Assembly (NCBI RefSeq): GCF_051020985.1
Contig: NC_135007.1
Location: 14,225,501-14,289,500 of the forward strand
Direction of reading: 5' to 3'
Length of the DNA: 64,000 nt
Source of the DNA: Nomia melanderi
Lineage: Eukaryota; Arthropoda; Insecta; Hymenoptera; Halictidae
In this document: in pieces, positions 32,122-44,720 of the stretch
How the letters are laid out: each line of letters opens with the position of its first letter
Numbering within the stretch: position 1 is the first letter of the stretch
Position numbers and translations under genes: made by a program
The notes under the pieces: model-generated
Told to the model about the DNA's origin: nothing
Databases searched by the model: none
Seen by the model: only the letters and a program-made list of their open reading frames with translations

Positions 32122-35100
32122 TCCTTTTTACTCCGTTGTCGCGACATTCTAAGCTTCTAACTCCATTTTCAATCAAACGTAACTTTAACCCTTCACTGGT
32201 CAACCCCTCACCCTTTAACTCATCACTTTGAGAAATATTCAAACAAAATAACTTTGTCCCTCGATGTGTGATTTCTCATCGTTTCACAAAATATTCTCTC
32301 TATCTCATCAGAAGACGTTAAAATATTTCTAATAAAAAACTTCCGAGTGCAAAGGGTTAAAATGTATGCACCCCTTCTTAGTATCAAAGCAGGAGTTCCA
32401 ATCTTCCACAGAGTAGAAAAGATTTGGAATTACTGGAAGGTCATATTAAAAATTTCACAAAGAGTTAAACGGTTCGCCTCATACCGATCTATCCCCTAAC
32501 TCACCCCTTCGTCCAGCGGACACTCGAAAAACCGAGGAGAACGCTGCGCGAAGCATCGTCAAGCTCAGAATTAGATATGAGATCAACGGTCGCCGCGCTC
32601 GCGAATCATATCGGCCCGTCGCGAAGTCCTGAGCGGCGCGGAGCCGCGAAATAGCCGAGGGCAACGAGACAAGAAGCCTCGGCGAGGATCCGCGCGTCGC
32701 GACGCCGGCTGCCGACTAATCGGTGACTCACGAATTTCCCGCTGTCGGCTCGGTTTTCGTTTACGGAACACTCTCGGTGTCGCCGATCCTGCTCTCGCGG
32801 TCCGTGGCTATCATCCTAATTAATTCGTGGAACGGTGATCCGCGCGGCGTGTCCCGCGACCGCCGGCATTTACGGCCGATCCACCTCCTCCCCTGTGTAT
32901 CGAGCCTTGGACACCGTCCAAGATCGAACGCGCGTAAAGGCGCGAGTTATTTAACGTTCCATACGCCGCGGCCGGCGACAATGGCTCGGATGACTAAGCT
33001 CGCCGTCGGATTTGTCATGCGGGTGACGTCCGTTACGGGTCCCGCGAACCCGCTCGTGTCGGGATGACGCAATTAATTCAAACGTTATTGCGCAAACGCG
33101 CGAGGCGATCGAAATACACGGGCCGAGGATCTTTTGGGGTAGATCGTGTCCGAGGGAGAACGCGTTTGGAGCGGTTCCAGGTCGTGTGACGGATCGAAAA
33201 CAAAAAGCAACGACAGTTGATTGTAATGAAAATCGAAGGGTACTAATTGTGGTGTTAAACGGAATGATTTTTATGTGAAGAATACACATTTCCTGGGAGT
33301 AAATCCTGTTTAATCTATGATTTCTTTTTGAACTGTGACCTAACTACTTCGTTATTAATGATTTATTGAAGTTAAGGGAAATTCCAGTTTTATTCTATGT
33401 CAACGTATGCTCTATAATCATTGATAAAAGGATATGCAGTTTTCCTTCGAACGAAGTGGATGATATTTATGTTTGCTCAGTTCTGTTTGAAATCTTCACC
33501 GCGAGTCTGACACGATGTTTGCAGGGTTAATGGGAGCTAATGCAAAGAAAGATATAATCACCGTATAATTAGCTCCATATCTTACTTCTGTCTGAAGCAT
33601 TTGTCACTCACAGTTAACTTGAGTTTTGAAAATTGAAAGTTACCAATGTGTTGCTAAGTAGTCCCTGCTATAGAATGATTCTCATTCGAAAAATAGAAAT
33701 TTACTGCCAATTAATCCCGTTTAATGGAAACTAATGCAAAGAAAAATATAATCACCGTACGATTAGCTCTATATCTTACTTCTGTTTGAAGTTTTGCCCA
33801 GAAAACGGCCGTTCGGCCGCAATCTGCGGCGTAATCCGGCCCAGCTGCGGATATTCGGGCCGGATATATCTTCCGCAATGAACCGGTCGTTGCTTCCAAT
33901 CGGGCCACATCCGATACCGATCGGATCAAGATGGAACGGGCCGAGAGCAGCGGCCCGTGCCCGCGCCGCGTATTCGGGTCATTCTCGTGCGCGTTTGGAG
34001 GTTGTCCAACTCGAGTATTCCCTCGGGCAGATGCACCGATAAAATCCAAAAATATGTCGGTGCCGTCCTCGCCGGCCAAATTGGTCGTATCGCCGGTCTA
34101 GCTGCAGGTGGCCCTGGTTTTCGGCGGATAAAAGACGAATCAGGGTTATAAGATAATCTTAGTGAAAGGAAAATCGAACGCTGGTCGCCTGCGTTTCCTC
34201 AGTTGGTATCTTCTCAACCCATTCGAAACCGATTGCACGTGTGTGCAATAATAATAATGAGCATTTATCAGTTATTCTGAGTAAAGTAGTCGTCGAGATA
34301 AGACTATTTTGACTCAATACTACCTGTAAAGTATAGAAAAACAAAATACTCACCAACAATAAGAAAATTGAGTTCTTATGACTATCGTCTATGATTCTTT
34401 TATAGAAAGTTCGAAACGCGTTTATCAAAATTCTAATAGATTCGTTTAACTTATCCGTTGCTAGACTCGACGAAGAAATTCTGAGACCGACATCAATGTA
34501 ACAAAGAAAACAAGAAATAAGCTATTTCGATACATCCGTCAATTTAACCTTCTAATCTCGGAAAGAAGAAAAAGTATCGATCTCTAGTTACTCGAATCGC
34601 GCTGACCGCTCGTGGACGTCGGACGCCTAAGCCCCGCAGTCGCCATTACGTCGGCGCCCAGCCGTAAAGGGTGAAGTTTCGATCTAGCTCTAAAATTTAC
34701 GCGTTCCCGCCCCGCAATTAGGCCGCAGCTGTCGATTCTGTTTACACTGTCCGGCGATCTCGATTGAATCCGAGGGGGCGGCGGCGGCGGCGGCGGTTTC
34801 CGTTAAGTGCTCGGGGCGGAAATGCCGGGCAATTTTGTCTGGTCGCGCGAACGGCCACGGGATCGATCAAATAACACGTTACCACCTTCCGGGAGGGGGA
34901 GATCGGTGGATCGGGGGGTCGGGGATGAAGTCATTATAAAAAGTCGCACGCAGAGAGCCCAGCGACGATGCGCCCGGGATCCAAAGCGAGCACGACCGGA
35001 GAGGGAAACGGCTTGTTTACCGAAGCGGAACCTTAATGGGGTTTCCGTTATCAGTGTTCGCTGGCCCATTATGGTTCCTCGCGCACCGTGGTGTATTCTT

Positions 35101-35246
35101 CTTCTTATCTCACGGCGGTAACTTTCCGCCGGGGATCTCGAACATGCATCTCGTCGCCCTGCCGCGTCCTCCGGGCGAGCCTGATGGGAGAGCCAGCGGA
35201 AAACGCGGGGAACGGGACGCGACTCGCTTTCGCGCGAAACTAAAGA
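32122..35246. other. Non-coding DNA with element fragments
   Basis: A family A right end closes at 32359 (GAGTGCAAAGGGTTAA). CpG-rich blocks lie at 32470-33200, 33800-34130 and 34600-35230. A family C-like interior lies at 33300-33530. A short block (ctaatgcaaagaaa...ttagctccatatcttacttct) is present twice, at 33540-33605 and 33730-33795. A GGC run lies at 34776-34796. No exon was recognised. Confidence 0.45.
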
Positions 35247-35643
35247 TTAACCCCTTGAGCACCGAATTACCTTGCGTAAACTTCCCCGTAGACGCGAGTC
35301 GAGTTTTTGCGCTTACCTTGAGATAAAGGTGGGACGGAGGATTTATTTGTGGGAAACATACAGCGTACCGTTGGACTCTTCTTTTTGAAATGCATTTTGT
35401 TGCGAATGACAGGTTGAAGTACTTTAGTTACTAAGCTCGTGTATTTTACTGACAATTTGTAAGAAATACAAGAAAATTTTCCATTCTACTTCAGGTGGAA
35501 ATTTCATTTGAAGATAATATATTGGTAATAGCAAAATAGTTGCTTGCTTTGATCCGTGGGTAATGAAGATCATTGATTTTTGTTAAATTAGTTTAGAAAT
35601 CTTCATCACGAGTCTCACTCGTCATTGTACGGCAAGGGGTTAA
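35247..35643. mobile_element. TTAA element, family C
   Basis: The left end is TTAACCCCTTGAGCACCG and the right end is GTACGGCAAGGGGTTAA. The right two-thirds (gtggaaatttcatttgaagataat...tcactcgtcattgt) matches the copies at 2800 and 43190. The left boundary is less sure. Confidence 0.5.
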
Positions 35644-35863
35644 TGCAGGTTTCGAAGTATTAGGTTGAGTAGGAAATCTTTAGCTTTTCAATGTTCGTAT
35701 CGCGATGTAATAGGTAATAAGGAAACTGAAAGAGAGTTTCAGAAAACTAGAATAAAACACGCGACGTGTAGTTGAATGAAGTTTTATTTGTGATTTCTTG
35801 AATCTCCACCGTGTTTTCGTCAACCTAGTAGAGAAGCAAGTGTAGCATCAGTCGCGAAGCATG

Positions 35864-36291
35864 TTGATGCTTAGCCAACCGAAGCAACGCCTTGCCTTTT
35901 ATTCTGTTTATTTTGTTTTTGTTGTTTAGTAAGTGTTTAGCATTTCCTTTTATTGTGTTTTTGTTATTTAGTCAGTGTTTAGCATTGCCTTTTATTCTGT
36001 TTTTGTTGTTTAGTAAGTCTTTAGCATTGCCTTTTATTCTGTTTATTCTACTTTTGTTATTTAGTAAGTCTTTACCATTGCCTTTTATTCTGTTTCTGTT
36101 ATTTAGTAAGTCTTCAGCATTGCCTTTTATTCTACTTTTGTTATTTAATAAGTCTCGAAGCTGGATTATTCACAATTCATCAAATTCTCGTTTTCACAGA
36201 ACACAGTTTCCAACCGAATTCTGAACGACTTCAACTGAAGATAACGAAGGAAATTGTAGTTACAGTTCCTTTTAGGTCGCGCAACCGTTAA
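35864..36291. mobile_element. Family J element with internal 40-45-bp tandem repeats
   Basis: It starts TTGATGCTTAGCCAACCG, like the J element at 62934-63137. Between about 35890 and 36150 the words gccttttattctgtttttgtt and tatttagtaagtctttagcat alternate in six or so tandem copies; the other J copy has only one. The last part (caattcat...cacagtttccaaccgaattc) also matches. Confidence 0.6.
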
Positions 36292-37096
36292 GAGACAATA
36301 CCTACGTTCTCGAATGTACTTCCACAAAGCGTTAAGCATCAGCATCGGTAGCCACTCTCGAATCCCGAAACGCCGGGGTGTTCCACGGTACTCTGGGATT
36401 CCTATGGCGGTCACGTTCCGTTCAAGAGACACGTGAGCACTCGGTAGCTCCGCGGACGGAGAATTAACTCCGAAAACGCGTCGTTACCAGCCGGAATACC
36501 TGAGCCATCGGAATACCGAAATTCCTTGGGGAACGTGGAGACGTCCCGAGGGATCCGACTCTGCATAAGTAAACCGGCGACTTTCGCATTCAATTTTACT
36601 CCCCTAGAGAACGTTGATCGTATTCCAGATCCGGGCGAACTCGCAGAGGTCGATTCAGGGAATTAGAATCGGTAGCCGTCCGCGCGGTAGATCCTCCGGC
36701 TGCTGGGTGGCCGAGGAATCCCCACTCGAGAGGAACGAAAGCTTCCCGCTCCGGCGTTCCGTCGCCATAAAGAAGCTTTATGCTCGAGCCGGAGCCGCGA
36801 GCGACGCCCGTTTCGGTTGTTGCCGTAAAATTAATCGCTCAATTCGCTTTCCTAATTTGTCCGCGCGCCCGGGAATGCTCTTTCACCGAGCCCCGTGCAG
36901 CTGGGACTTGCTCCGCCGAGAATTCGCGCTCGACGCGCACTCGTAATTGAAAAGACTGTCGTCTAATGCGTATTAACCTCTTCGGACCTAACGCGCATCG
37001 CGAGGCGCGTTCGTTTATTGCTTCAATATCTGGCGAAACGTTTACTGGCAAGAGCGGTGCCGTTATTTTAGTCGACGTATCGATACTGGTAGTTCG
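36292..37096. other. Non-coding DNA with a family L left end
   Basis: CpG-rich to 36960. At 36973 lies TTAACCTCTTCGGACC with the palindromic arms AACGCGC (36990-36996) and GCGCGTT (37005-37011), as in family L, but no right end. Confidence 0.4.
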
Positions 37097-37538
37097 TTAG
37101 GTAGTTAATTGTGGAATTTTGTTGGAGAAACTTCTCGTTCTCGGAATGAAATAAAAATGGAGCGCGTACTCGTCGAAGGGAGGACGAATGCACGTAGAGT
37201 ATATTTTAACACTAGAACTACTGTATCAGTCAAGATGACGTTTCGATTTGTTTCGCATTTATTAATACCTTGAAAGCATTGAATATTTGAAGTGATTTTG
37301 GAAATAAATAGTTTCACTTGAGTGCTATGATGAATATCCAAAGAAACTGAAAATAATCTATTGTTGCAATTTTTATAGAGACTACATATCAGTCGTATTA
37401 AATGCTCGGTAGTTCTGGTGTTAGTGAAAGGTCAAAGCGAAACAAATAATTACATATTTATATGAAAAAATAAAGAATTAGTATCATGTCAAGCTTTACG
37501 ATGACGTGTTTACTCGTCAAACACAGTTAACTGGTTAA
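37097..37538. mobile_element. TTAA element, family H, carrying a nested B1 element
   Basis: The right end is ACACAGTTAACTGGTTAA; the left end is a degraded TTAGGTAGTTAATTGTGG. Without the insert at 37206-37424 about 220 bp remain, comparable to the empty H at 38087-38323. In reverse complement it matches the composite at 48788-49231. Confidence 0.65.
37206..37424. mobile_element. Family B1 element nested in family H
   Basis: It starts TTAACACTAGAACTACTG and ends CGGTAGTTCTGGTGTTAG, 219 bp, with the usual B1 interior. It sits at the same H position as the B1 at 48914-49127. Confidence 0.65.
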
Positions 37539-37577
37539 ATTACTGGTAATCCTATATTTTACATAATGAAAATGAAA

Positions 37578-37779
37578 TTAACCCTTGCACACGGGAGACT
37601 CTCACTAGATTGATGCAGTAAAACTATAAAATATATTTAATATTGAACTGTATAATGCAGTGTGTGAAATATTGTGATAAGAAAGCTTGTGACTTCGAGT
37701 TCGTTTAAAAAAATCGTCTTTGTCTACTTAGAGAATGTTAAGTATTTCTAACGAAATACTTCCGAGTGTAAAGGGTTAA
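37578..37779. mobile_element. TTAA element, family A
   Basis: It is 202 bp, starting TTAACCCTTGCACACGGGAG and ending TTCCGAGTGTAAAGGGTTAA. Confidence 0.65.
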
Positions 37780-38086
37780 TCCTATAGATATTGTTATTAG
37801 AAATAAACTACGACATTATATGTAGGAACTCAATGACTTTGTTTCATTTTTCTATTTTCTTTAGATTTATTCCATTGAAGAAAATATAATTGAAACCATC
37901 ACTGAAATAAACGCTGGTAGCGAACGTTAAACGATAGTCCTCTATTATTAGATAAGTGAACGTAATTTTATAAAATAATCTAGTCTGAAGTGTTGGAATA
38001 GATGATATCACCCACGTCGAGAGTCTCCTCGAGTTCTCCACGAAACTTCCGAGAAGAACCCCGCTCGACTTTTGCTTGAACAACTC

Positions 38087-38323
38087 TTAAACTGTTAACT
38101 ATGGAATTTAATTTCAGACATCTCAGATAATGCTCGCAATGAAATAAAATAATGGAGTGTATGCTCGTCAAACGCAGGCCAAATGCAAAAAAAATTAATA
38201 TCATTTGAATTTTAAGATGACACATGTGTACCTAAAAAAATAAACAATTCATCGGTGCAAGAATTAGTATCATTTCAATTTCAAGATGACACGTACACCC
38301 GTCACACTCAGTTAACCGGTTAA
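38087..38323. mobile_element. TTAA element, family H without insert
   Basis: It is 237 bp, starting TTAAACTGTTAACTATGG and ending ACTCAGTTAACCGGTTAA. It holds the conserved gatgacac(g/a)tgt words near the right end. It shows the state of H before a B1 insertion. Confidence 0.6.
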
Positions 38324-39935
38324 TATTTCTGCGTAGGTGCTCGTTTATTTCTAACATTCGTACAGGACCCGTGGCATTCTAGGCCAGCTTCGAACGCGTC
38401 CCGAGCGAGCAACAGCTTTCTTTCACGCGTAGAATATGCGGACGCCCGAAACCATTGAGCCAGTCGTGGATCAGGCGACGGGCGGAATTTATTTGCCACG
38501 CTCGCATTGTCGTCCGGAGAGAATCCTCTCTTTCGATGGAACGGCACGCCGGTTTCCGGGGATCGCGATGACGCGACGCGTTCCGCGGCGACCTACCGCG
38601 TCGGAGTCATCGCGACCGATTTACAGGACGCGGCAGCCCTCGGCGTGGGTGCCCGGCGAATTTACGACGGCTGGGCCGGCCTCATTGTCCCTCGTTGTCG
38701 CGTCACAGAGGACTAGCGACGCCATCGATTCAGAGAATCGGCAACGAGCCGCGGCTCCTTTAAATTGTCATCGTCGGGGCCCCGGGAACGCGTTGTCCGG
38801 CTCCGTTCCTTGAATCTGCGTTACCGCGTCGCGCCATCTTGCATTCTTGCCTGCGACGTTCAGCCTTGCACTTGGAGACTTGCGGGGATAGTGTAACAGC
38901 GTCGAAAGATGTTAGTTATTTGCTAATGAGGGAATTCGGAATTATTGTATATCTATCGCTAGATATGATCACTATGCGATGATTACTATGCAATGATTAC
39001 TATTGATCAATAGCATCTAGTGATAAATGTACAGTAATTTGTAATTCACTCATTCAACTATTCGAACGTTTGCAAATTCCAGTGGCAAAATGCGTTTCAC
39101 ATTAATTTCGAAATATTCATGAAGCTATTAATTCTATCGAGTAATATCAGATTCACGGACATTTATTATAGTTCATATTGTTACCAGAAAGATTGGTGTT
39201 CCTCGGTTTAGATCAAGGAAATCAAATGTCATGCATAATCACGCAATCGAAGCATTCGAAATCGACCGAAAGGTTTAGCAAATAATGTTTATAAAATTCA
39301 ATACCAGTGAAATTGGCTCGTTCGTAGATGGAACCGTTTCATTTGAATATTGCATGTCTAATTGCGTTACAATAAAACATGATATTGAACTTCAGTTTCG
39401 CTTCGTCAAACGAAATGGCGACAGTGAGTCGGCTGTCGGCTGCAATGGGTTCGAACCGCGCGAATCCGTCAGAGAATGTCCAAGAAAATTAGCGGGCGAG
39501 ACGACCCGTCCCAGGAAATATTCGCCACGAAATCGTTCCCTCTCCCTGGCGTCGTAAAGTGTGATTTATACGGGCCTCCGGCCGTCTCGACGGTAATTAT
39601 GCCGCGCGCGCGCGCCCAGCGCGGCTGATACGCGAGCCAATTTATCCGCGCCGCTCGCGACTCGGTAAAGTGGCCGCGACTCGATGTAATTCGCGCAATT
39701 CCCTCGGCCTGATTAGCCCCGGCTGTCGTCAATGCGCGCCTGCCGATCTAATTATAATATTGAACGGGACGGGACGAGAGCGGCACGGTGGACAGGTGAA
39801 CGTTGCGTGGACAGAGATCGGTGGGCGAGGACGTGTCGCGGACAGATCGCGATCGTTGCTGCAATCGTCGAGATTATTCGATGGGCTGACCCTTACTTTA
39901 TCTGCCGAGCAACTAGATAAACTCGTTTTTACATT
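38324..39935. other. Non-coding DNA
   Basis: CpG-rich at 38390-38870 and 39420-39890, AT-rich between. A sequence near 39150 resembles a family F left part (gattcacggacatttatt). A tRNA-like GGGTTCGAACC at 39447 was checked and rejected. No exon is supported. Confidence 0.4.
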
Positions 39936-40425
39936 AGTAGATGGATTATTAGATAGATTAATAGACGGATTAATAGGTGGATGAATAGATGGATGAATAG
40001 ATGGATGAATAGATGGATGAGTAGATGGATGAATGGATGGATGAATGGATGGATGAATAGATGGATTGATAGATGGATTGATAGATGGATTGATAGATGG
40101 ATTGATAGATGGATTGATAGATGGATTGATAGATGGATGAATAGATGGATTAATAGATAGATTAATAGATAGATTAATAGAGAGATTAATAGATAGATTA
40201 ATAGAGAGATTGATAGAGAGATTGATAGAGAGATTAATAGATAGATTAATAGAGAGATTAATACAGAGATTAATGGAGAGATTAATACAAAGATTAATTG
40301 AGAGATTAATACAGAGATTAATAGAGAGATTAATAGACAGATTAATGGATACATTAATAGATAGATTAATAGATAGTTTAATTGCTATATTAATAGATAG
40401 ATGAATAGATAGATGAATAGATGAC
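39936..40425. repeat. 12-bp satellite of GATA/GATG type
   Basis: About 490 bp of tandem 12-mers. The left half is mainly atagatggatga and atagatggattg; the right half is mainly atagagagatta and atagatagatta. Because 12 is a multiple of three, the array is free of stops in several frames on both strands, which produces long spurious ORFs of Ile/Ser/Asn/Pro or Leu/Ile/Arg repeats. Confidence 0.85.
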
Positions 40426-41547
40426 GCTTTCTTCCTCCCATTCTCGCATGTTACATTACGACACAGATACGCACGTTTCCCTTCATTCGTGATTTTCGAA
40501 TAAACTGATAGAACCATTAGCAGCAACCCCAAATATTCAAACTCTATCAAATCATTACTCAAAGCGCATATAAACCCACAAATCTACGTGCTTGCGAGCG
40601 CAGAAATTGAAGAAAATTCCGTTAAACCTCGGCCATTCGGGCCGCGTCACGGCGACTTTCGCTTCGAAAGCCAAACATTCGCGCGATTACATCGCGACAC
40701 CGAAGTTTGAACAGGCGCAAGCACTCCGATCGCTAACGCAAGAGCACGCGCCGGCTCGCGGCGACATTTCCCTTCAGCGGGTAGAGAAGAATTCGTCGCG
40801 TGCGCACGAACTTGCGCAAATGGCACGTCGTTATCGTCCCGGATTCGTGTTTTAATAACGGGCCGACGTGTCGCCTGGAATTAGCATCGGCTCGGCCCGA
40901 TTATAGTCGCCGGACAACATCCGATACCTATCATTAGCACAGTGTGAACAATAATCATCAGCCGGCGACGTTCGATTTACACGAGATCGGATCTCTCGCC
41001 GGGGGAACGCGCGTGTGCACGAAAATGCGAAACTGGTATCGACATGCGAAAGAAACATGTTCCTGGAAGCATTAATCGCGAGCAGTTATGCAAACGTCTG
41101 TTAAGTGATACGCGTGTAATTACACCCTTGGACACGATCATTTCCATAATCGAGGCAAAGACTGTAGCTGTTCCCTCGCGTACCAATGGCGGCTCCGAGT
41201 TTCTCGATTTCGCCGATCGATAAACGTGCCCCGCCGGAACCGGCTCGATCCATTTTCATTGTAACACACTCGTGGACACAATCGTGTCGTTCAATATTTA
41301 TGAGCGCAGCTTTGAGAACGCCGACGTGCCGCAACGCCGTTTTTCTGCCGCCGTCCGCACCGTCCGCAGAAGCGTCCGTCTGACCTAGCAAAGTTGCTAG
41401 GAAAATGTTGACGCGCCGCGACCGCTGTCGCAACGCCTCGAGGACGACGAGGTTGGCAAAGGGTTGACTGCAAAGTGCAGTCGATAGACTTGACGTTTGA
41501 TTTCGTACGTTAGAAACTTCAACAGGCTCCACGCATAATTTCTACTA
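40426..41547. other. Non-coding DNA, CpG-rich
   Basis: A 143-codon minus-strand frame (41532-41101) overlaps a 65-codon plus-strand frame starting at the ATG at 41186. Neither has a recognised domain or convincing splice sites. Confidence 0.35.
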
Positions 41548-41927
41548 TTAACACTAAGACTACCGAGCATTTGATACGATTGAAATCTAATCGCTATGGA
41601 TATTGTAGTAATAGATTATTTTCGGTTTCTTCAGACATTCATTGTAGTACTGAAATGAAACAATCTAGATAGGTGAAACAAAAAGACTGCTCTAACTAGA
41701 TTATCTTCTCAAACACTAGAACTACCGAGCATTTAATACGATTAATATGCAATTCCCATAAAAATTGTAGCAATAGATTATTTTCAATTTCTTCAGACAG
41801 TAATTACAGTACTCAAGTGAAACCATTTGTTTTCAAAATCATTTCGAATATTCAATGCTTCGAATATATCAATAATTACGAAACAAAAACTGAAACCAGT
41901 CATTTTGACTGGTAGTTCTAGTGTTAA
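41548..41927. mobile_element. Two family B1 elements in tandem
   Basis: The first left end is TTAACACTAAGACTACCG. At about 41712 a second left end begins (aacactagaactaccgagc), and the right end is GGTAGTTCTAGTGTTAA. Both are in the orientation opposite to the B1 copies at 11290 and 45450. The first copy lacks its right terminus. Confidence 0.65.
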
Positions 41928-43097
41928 AAGGTTATTACAGTATTAGAGGCTAATGAGATTCAGAAACTAACGCCTTTCTATTTCCATATAAAAACCTTCT
42001 ACTCAATTTAATTCCAATAGGCTGCCACTTTTAGGCACACCAGAAGCAGTTAAATACCTTAACGATCGTAAATCGGAAATTCACCTACGAATTCCGTTTT
42101 CAGGAAAATAAGACCTGTAATAGCTTCTATTTCCACCAGGCGCACTATAAAGATCATTCCAACTTCCTAGGTTACAATCATCTGAAACATCGGAATAAAA
42201 TATTTTCCTTCCTTAATTACGCGATCGTTAAATTACTCGCAAACATCGTCCACATCTCAGAGAATGTCGAATATTTCTCGGCCACTTTCGAGTGCAAAGG
42301 ACGAAAGTTCACGTTGTAGCGGGTTCCCAGTAGCTGAACTCCAGAGGTGGCTGCTCTCGGAGGACACGTGGCTGTTTAACCCGGTGGCCCGACATGTTTA
42401 CTTAGATGTTCCGGCGCGTGTTTGCTCAGCGCGAGCCCTCTTGACGCTACTTCGCCGCGTATTCGCACGTACGCCCGATATTTATGCGATCTATCTCTCT
42501 CTCTCTCTCTCTCTCTCGGAGCCGGCGATTTTCGATGATTCGATTATCCTACGTTCCCGTCGAGCCGGCTCGATCGGGGATAATCGCCGGTTGTCGCCAG
42601 CTAATGGCACGCTCGTTAATTCAATTTTTCCCGAGACAAAGCAGCCTGCTTAACGCCGAGGACGCTCGTAATGATTTCAACGCGGCGATTAACTCGTTTC
42701 CATTTATCAACCGATCAACAAGCCGTTTCCTGGTTTCTCACGCGACGGATCCCATTATGATCGAGACCGCTGCTAAATCATTCATGCGACGCGAATGATT
42801 TATATTTCATAGCGAGGCGCCGTCTGCGGAAAAACGAGCGACACTCCCGCGGATAGTACACTTTGTTCGCTTAATCTGGCTCGCGATCGTTCGTCGCGTC
42901 GATAGCGATCTAGGCGACGCCGCCGCGCGCGAATCGAAAACACGAGAAGCGTGCCGGGCGTGTTCGCGTTGCTGAAATCGCGGATGAGCTTTCGAGTCGA
43001 GCATTATCTCGCGATTTCCCAACGGAAGATTGACTTCTCCAGCGAACATCGAGCCACGAGCCGTGGCACGATGGAAACGTCATCGGTGACAGCGCGA
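41928..43097. other. Non-coding DNA with a family A right-half remnant and a CT run
   Basis: A family A right half ends at about 42300 (cactttcgagtgcaaagg, without TTAA). A CT dinucleotide run lies at 42494-42517. The remainder is CpG-rich and without an exon. Confidence 0.4.
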
Positions 43098-43193
43098 TTA
43101 ACTCTTTGTCTATGATTTCTTTCTTAACCGCGCTCGCTGGGGTCACTTAGTCATTAATCATTTACCGGAGAAACAAGAAAAATTACCGATTAA
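43098..43193. mobile_element. Short family C-like fragment between TTAAs
   Basis: It starts TTAACTCTTTGTCTATG and is 96 bp. The interior (tatgatttctttct...gtcattaatcattta) matches the C interior at 16590. It is the first member of a three-element chain. Confidence 0.45.
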
Positions 43194-43343
43194 CCCCTTA
43201 TGGTATTTACTTTTGCAGGTTAGAAGAAACGCAGAGGAATTGTTCTCCACTTTACATAAATTTACTTTCAAGATAATATATTAATAGCAAAATAGTGTAG
43301 AAATTTTTATCGCAGTCTCACTCGTCATTGTATGGCAAGTTAG
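43190..43343. mobile_element. Family C element, second in a chain
   Basis: It starts TTAACCCCTTATGG and ends GTATGGCAAGTTAG. The interior matches 35247-35643. It shares target bases with both neighbours. Confidence 0.5.
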
Positions 43344-43701
43344 CCCTTTGCACTCGAAAGTTTTTTACTGGAAATATTTAACATTTTTTGACGAGATATA
43401 GGCGCTAAATTTGAATTCTTTGAATATAAATTACTTGAATTTGAATCCTTCGAGTTTAAATTACTTGAATTTGAATTCTTTGAATTGAATTTTTCCATCG
43501 AAACTCTAAGCGTCTACCATCATTCCGATTGATTTATAATTCAGTTTCCATATTACTAGATTCATAGGTAAATTAAGCAACAAAGCTATCTTACTTATTA
43601 TTTCACATAATACAAAGTTTCCTTTAAAATACTAAATATTCAACTTCATAGTTTTGCTGTTTCAAGTGGTGACTGAGTGTCTCCCGAGTGCAAAGGGTTA
43701 A
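43340..43701. mobile_element. Family A element, third in a chain
   Basis: It starts TTAGCCCTTTGCACTCGAAAG and ends CTCCCGAGTGCAAAGGGTTAA, 362 bp. The extra length is a tandem repeat of acttgaatttgaattctttg at about 43400-43490. The same word is expanded again at 44280-44410. Confidence 0.65.
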
Positions 43702-44495
43702 ACTATGCCAGAACGTAACGATTGATAGTGGAAGAATAATCAATTCGAATCAAAGATAATGAAGCGACATTTAATTTTTGTAATTTCTGATTTGAGCGGT
43801 TTCTAACGAGGCTGACTCAGTATTGCGAGGAAAGAGTTTAACTCGCGCGCCTGTTGCAAAGTTGTCGTTAGCCGAGGTGACCGGACCATTTCCATCGGCG
43901 TTGCCCTGTCTCGTCGATTTGCCAATGGAACCTCTCGCGAGCTATTAATTGAGAACTGTCGCGACCCACACGTGTCACTCTACCCAGCGGATACAATTAT
44001 TCCCCGCGTAACGCTGTTAAGAGGATCGTAAACATTTCCAGTGTGTCTCGATCCATAAATCAACTCGTCGTTCCGCGAGTTAATTTCGTTCTCGCGTTTA
44101 CTCGCGGAATCGCGGCTCAACGAGAGAATTTAAGACACACGCGTTCGAAGATCTTTCTTTCTCTCTCTCTCACTTTCTGACGTCTAGCGAGAAAGCGTTG
44201 ACGGATCGAGTCGAAGAGCTGTCCGCGTTTTCCTTTAATCAAGCAGTTTAATGGCATATTTTAACATTAGAGTTATTTACATTCTTTGAGTTTAAATTAC
44301 TTGAATTTGAATTCTTTGAATTTGAATTACTTGAGTTTAAATTACTTGAACTTGAGTTCTTTGAACTTAAATTACTTGAATTTGAATTGTTTGAACTTGA
44401 ATTATTTGAATAGAATTTTTCTATCGAAACTCTAAGAGTCTACTATCATTCCGATTGCTTTATAATTCAGTTTTCGTATTACTAGATCAATTCCT
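43702..44495. other. Non-coding DNA with a short tandem repeat
   Basis: CpG-rich at 43840-44220, including a TC-rich run at 44155-44175. From 44275 to 44410 the word acttgaatttgaattctttg is repeated about six times with variation, as in the A element at 43340-43701. Confidence 0.5.
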
Positions 44496-44720
44496 TCAAC
44501 ACTAGAACTACCATATCAATCAAAATGACTAGTCTAGATTTGTTTGTTTAGCAATTAATGATATCATCGAAGCATTGAATATTCGAAATGATCTTGAAAA
44601 TAAATAGTTTCAATTGAGTACTATAACGAACGCTTGAAGAAACTGAAAATAATCAATTGTCACAGTTCTTATAGTAATCGTATATTAATCGTATCAAATG
44701 CTCGGTAGTTCCAGTATTAA
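44496..44720. mobile_element. TTAA element, family B1
   Basis: It starts TCAACACTAGAACTACC and ends CGGTAGTTCCAGTATTAA, 225 bp, with the standard B1 interior. Confidence 0.65.

Noticed and set aside
32723..33067. Frame containing VFVYGTL, reminiscent of gamma-glutamylcyclotransferases
   Set aside because: Only this short word matches; the following residues and later motifs of that family are absent.
39380..39470. tRNA-like sequence with GGGTTCGAACC
   Set aside because: The possible acceptor stem pairs in only five of seven positions and there is no A box or D arm at the right distance.
39729..40562. 277-codon repeat protein (Ile-Asn-Pro-Ser type)
   Set aside because: Translation of the 12-bp satellite; it starts at a non-ATG codon and other frames of the array are equally open.
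41101..41532. 143-codon minus-strand frame with fairly protein-like composition
   Set aside because: No recognised domain, no clear splice sites, and an equally open plus-strand frame begins at the ATG at 41186.
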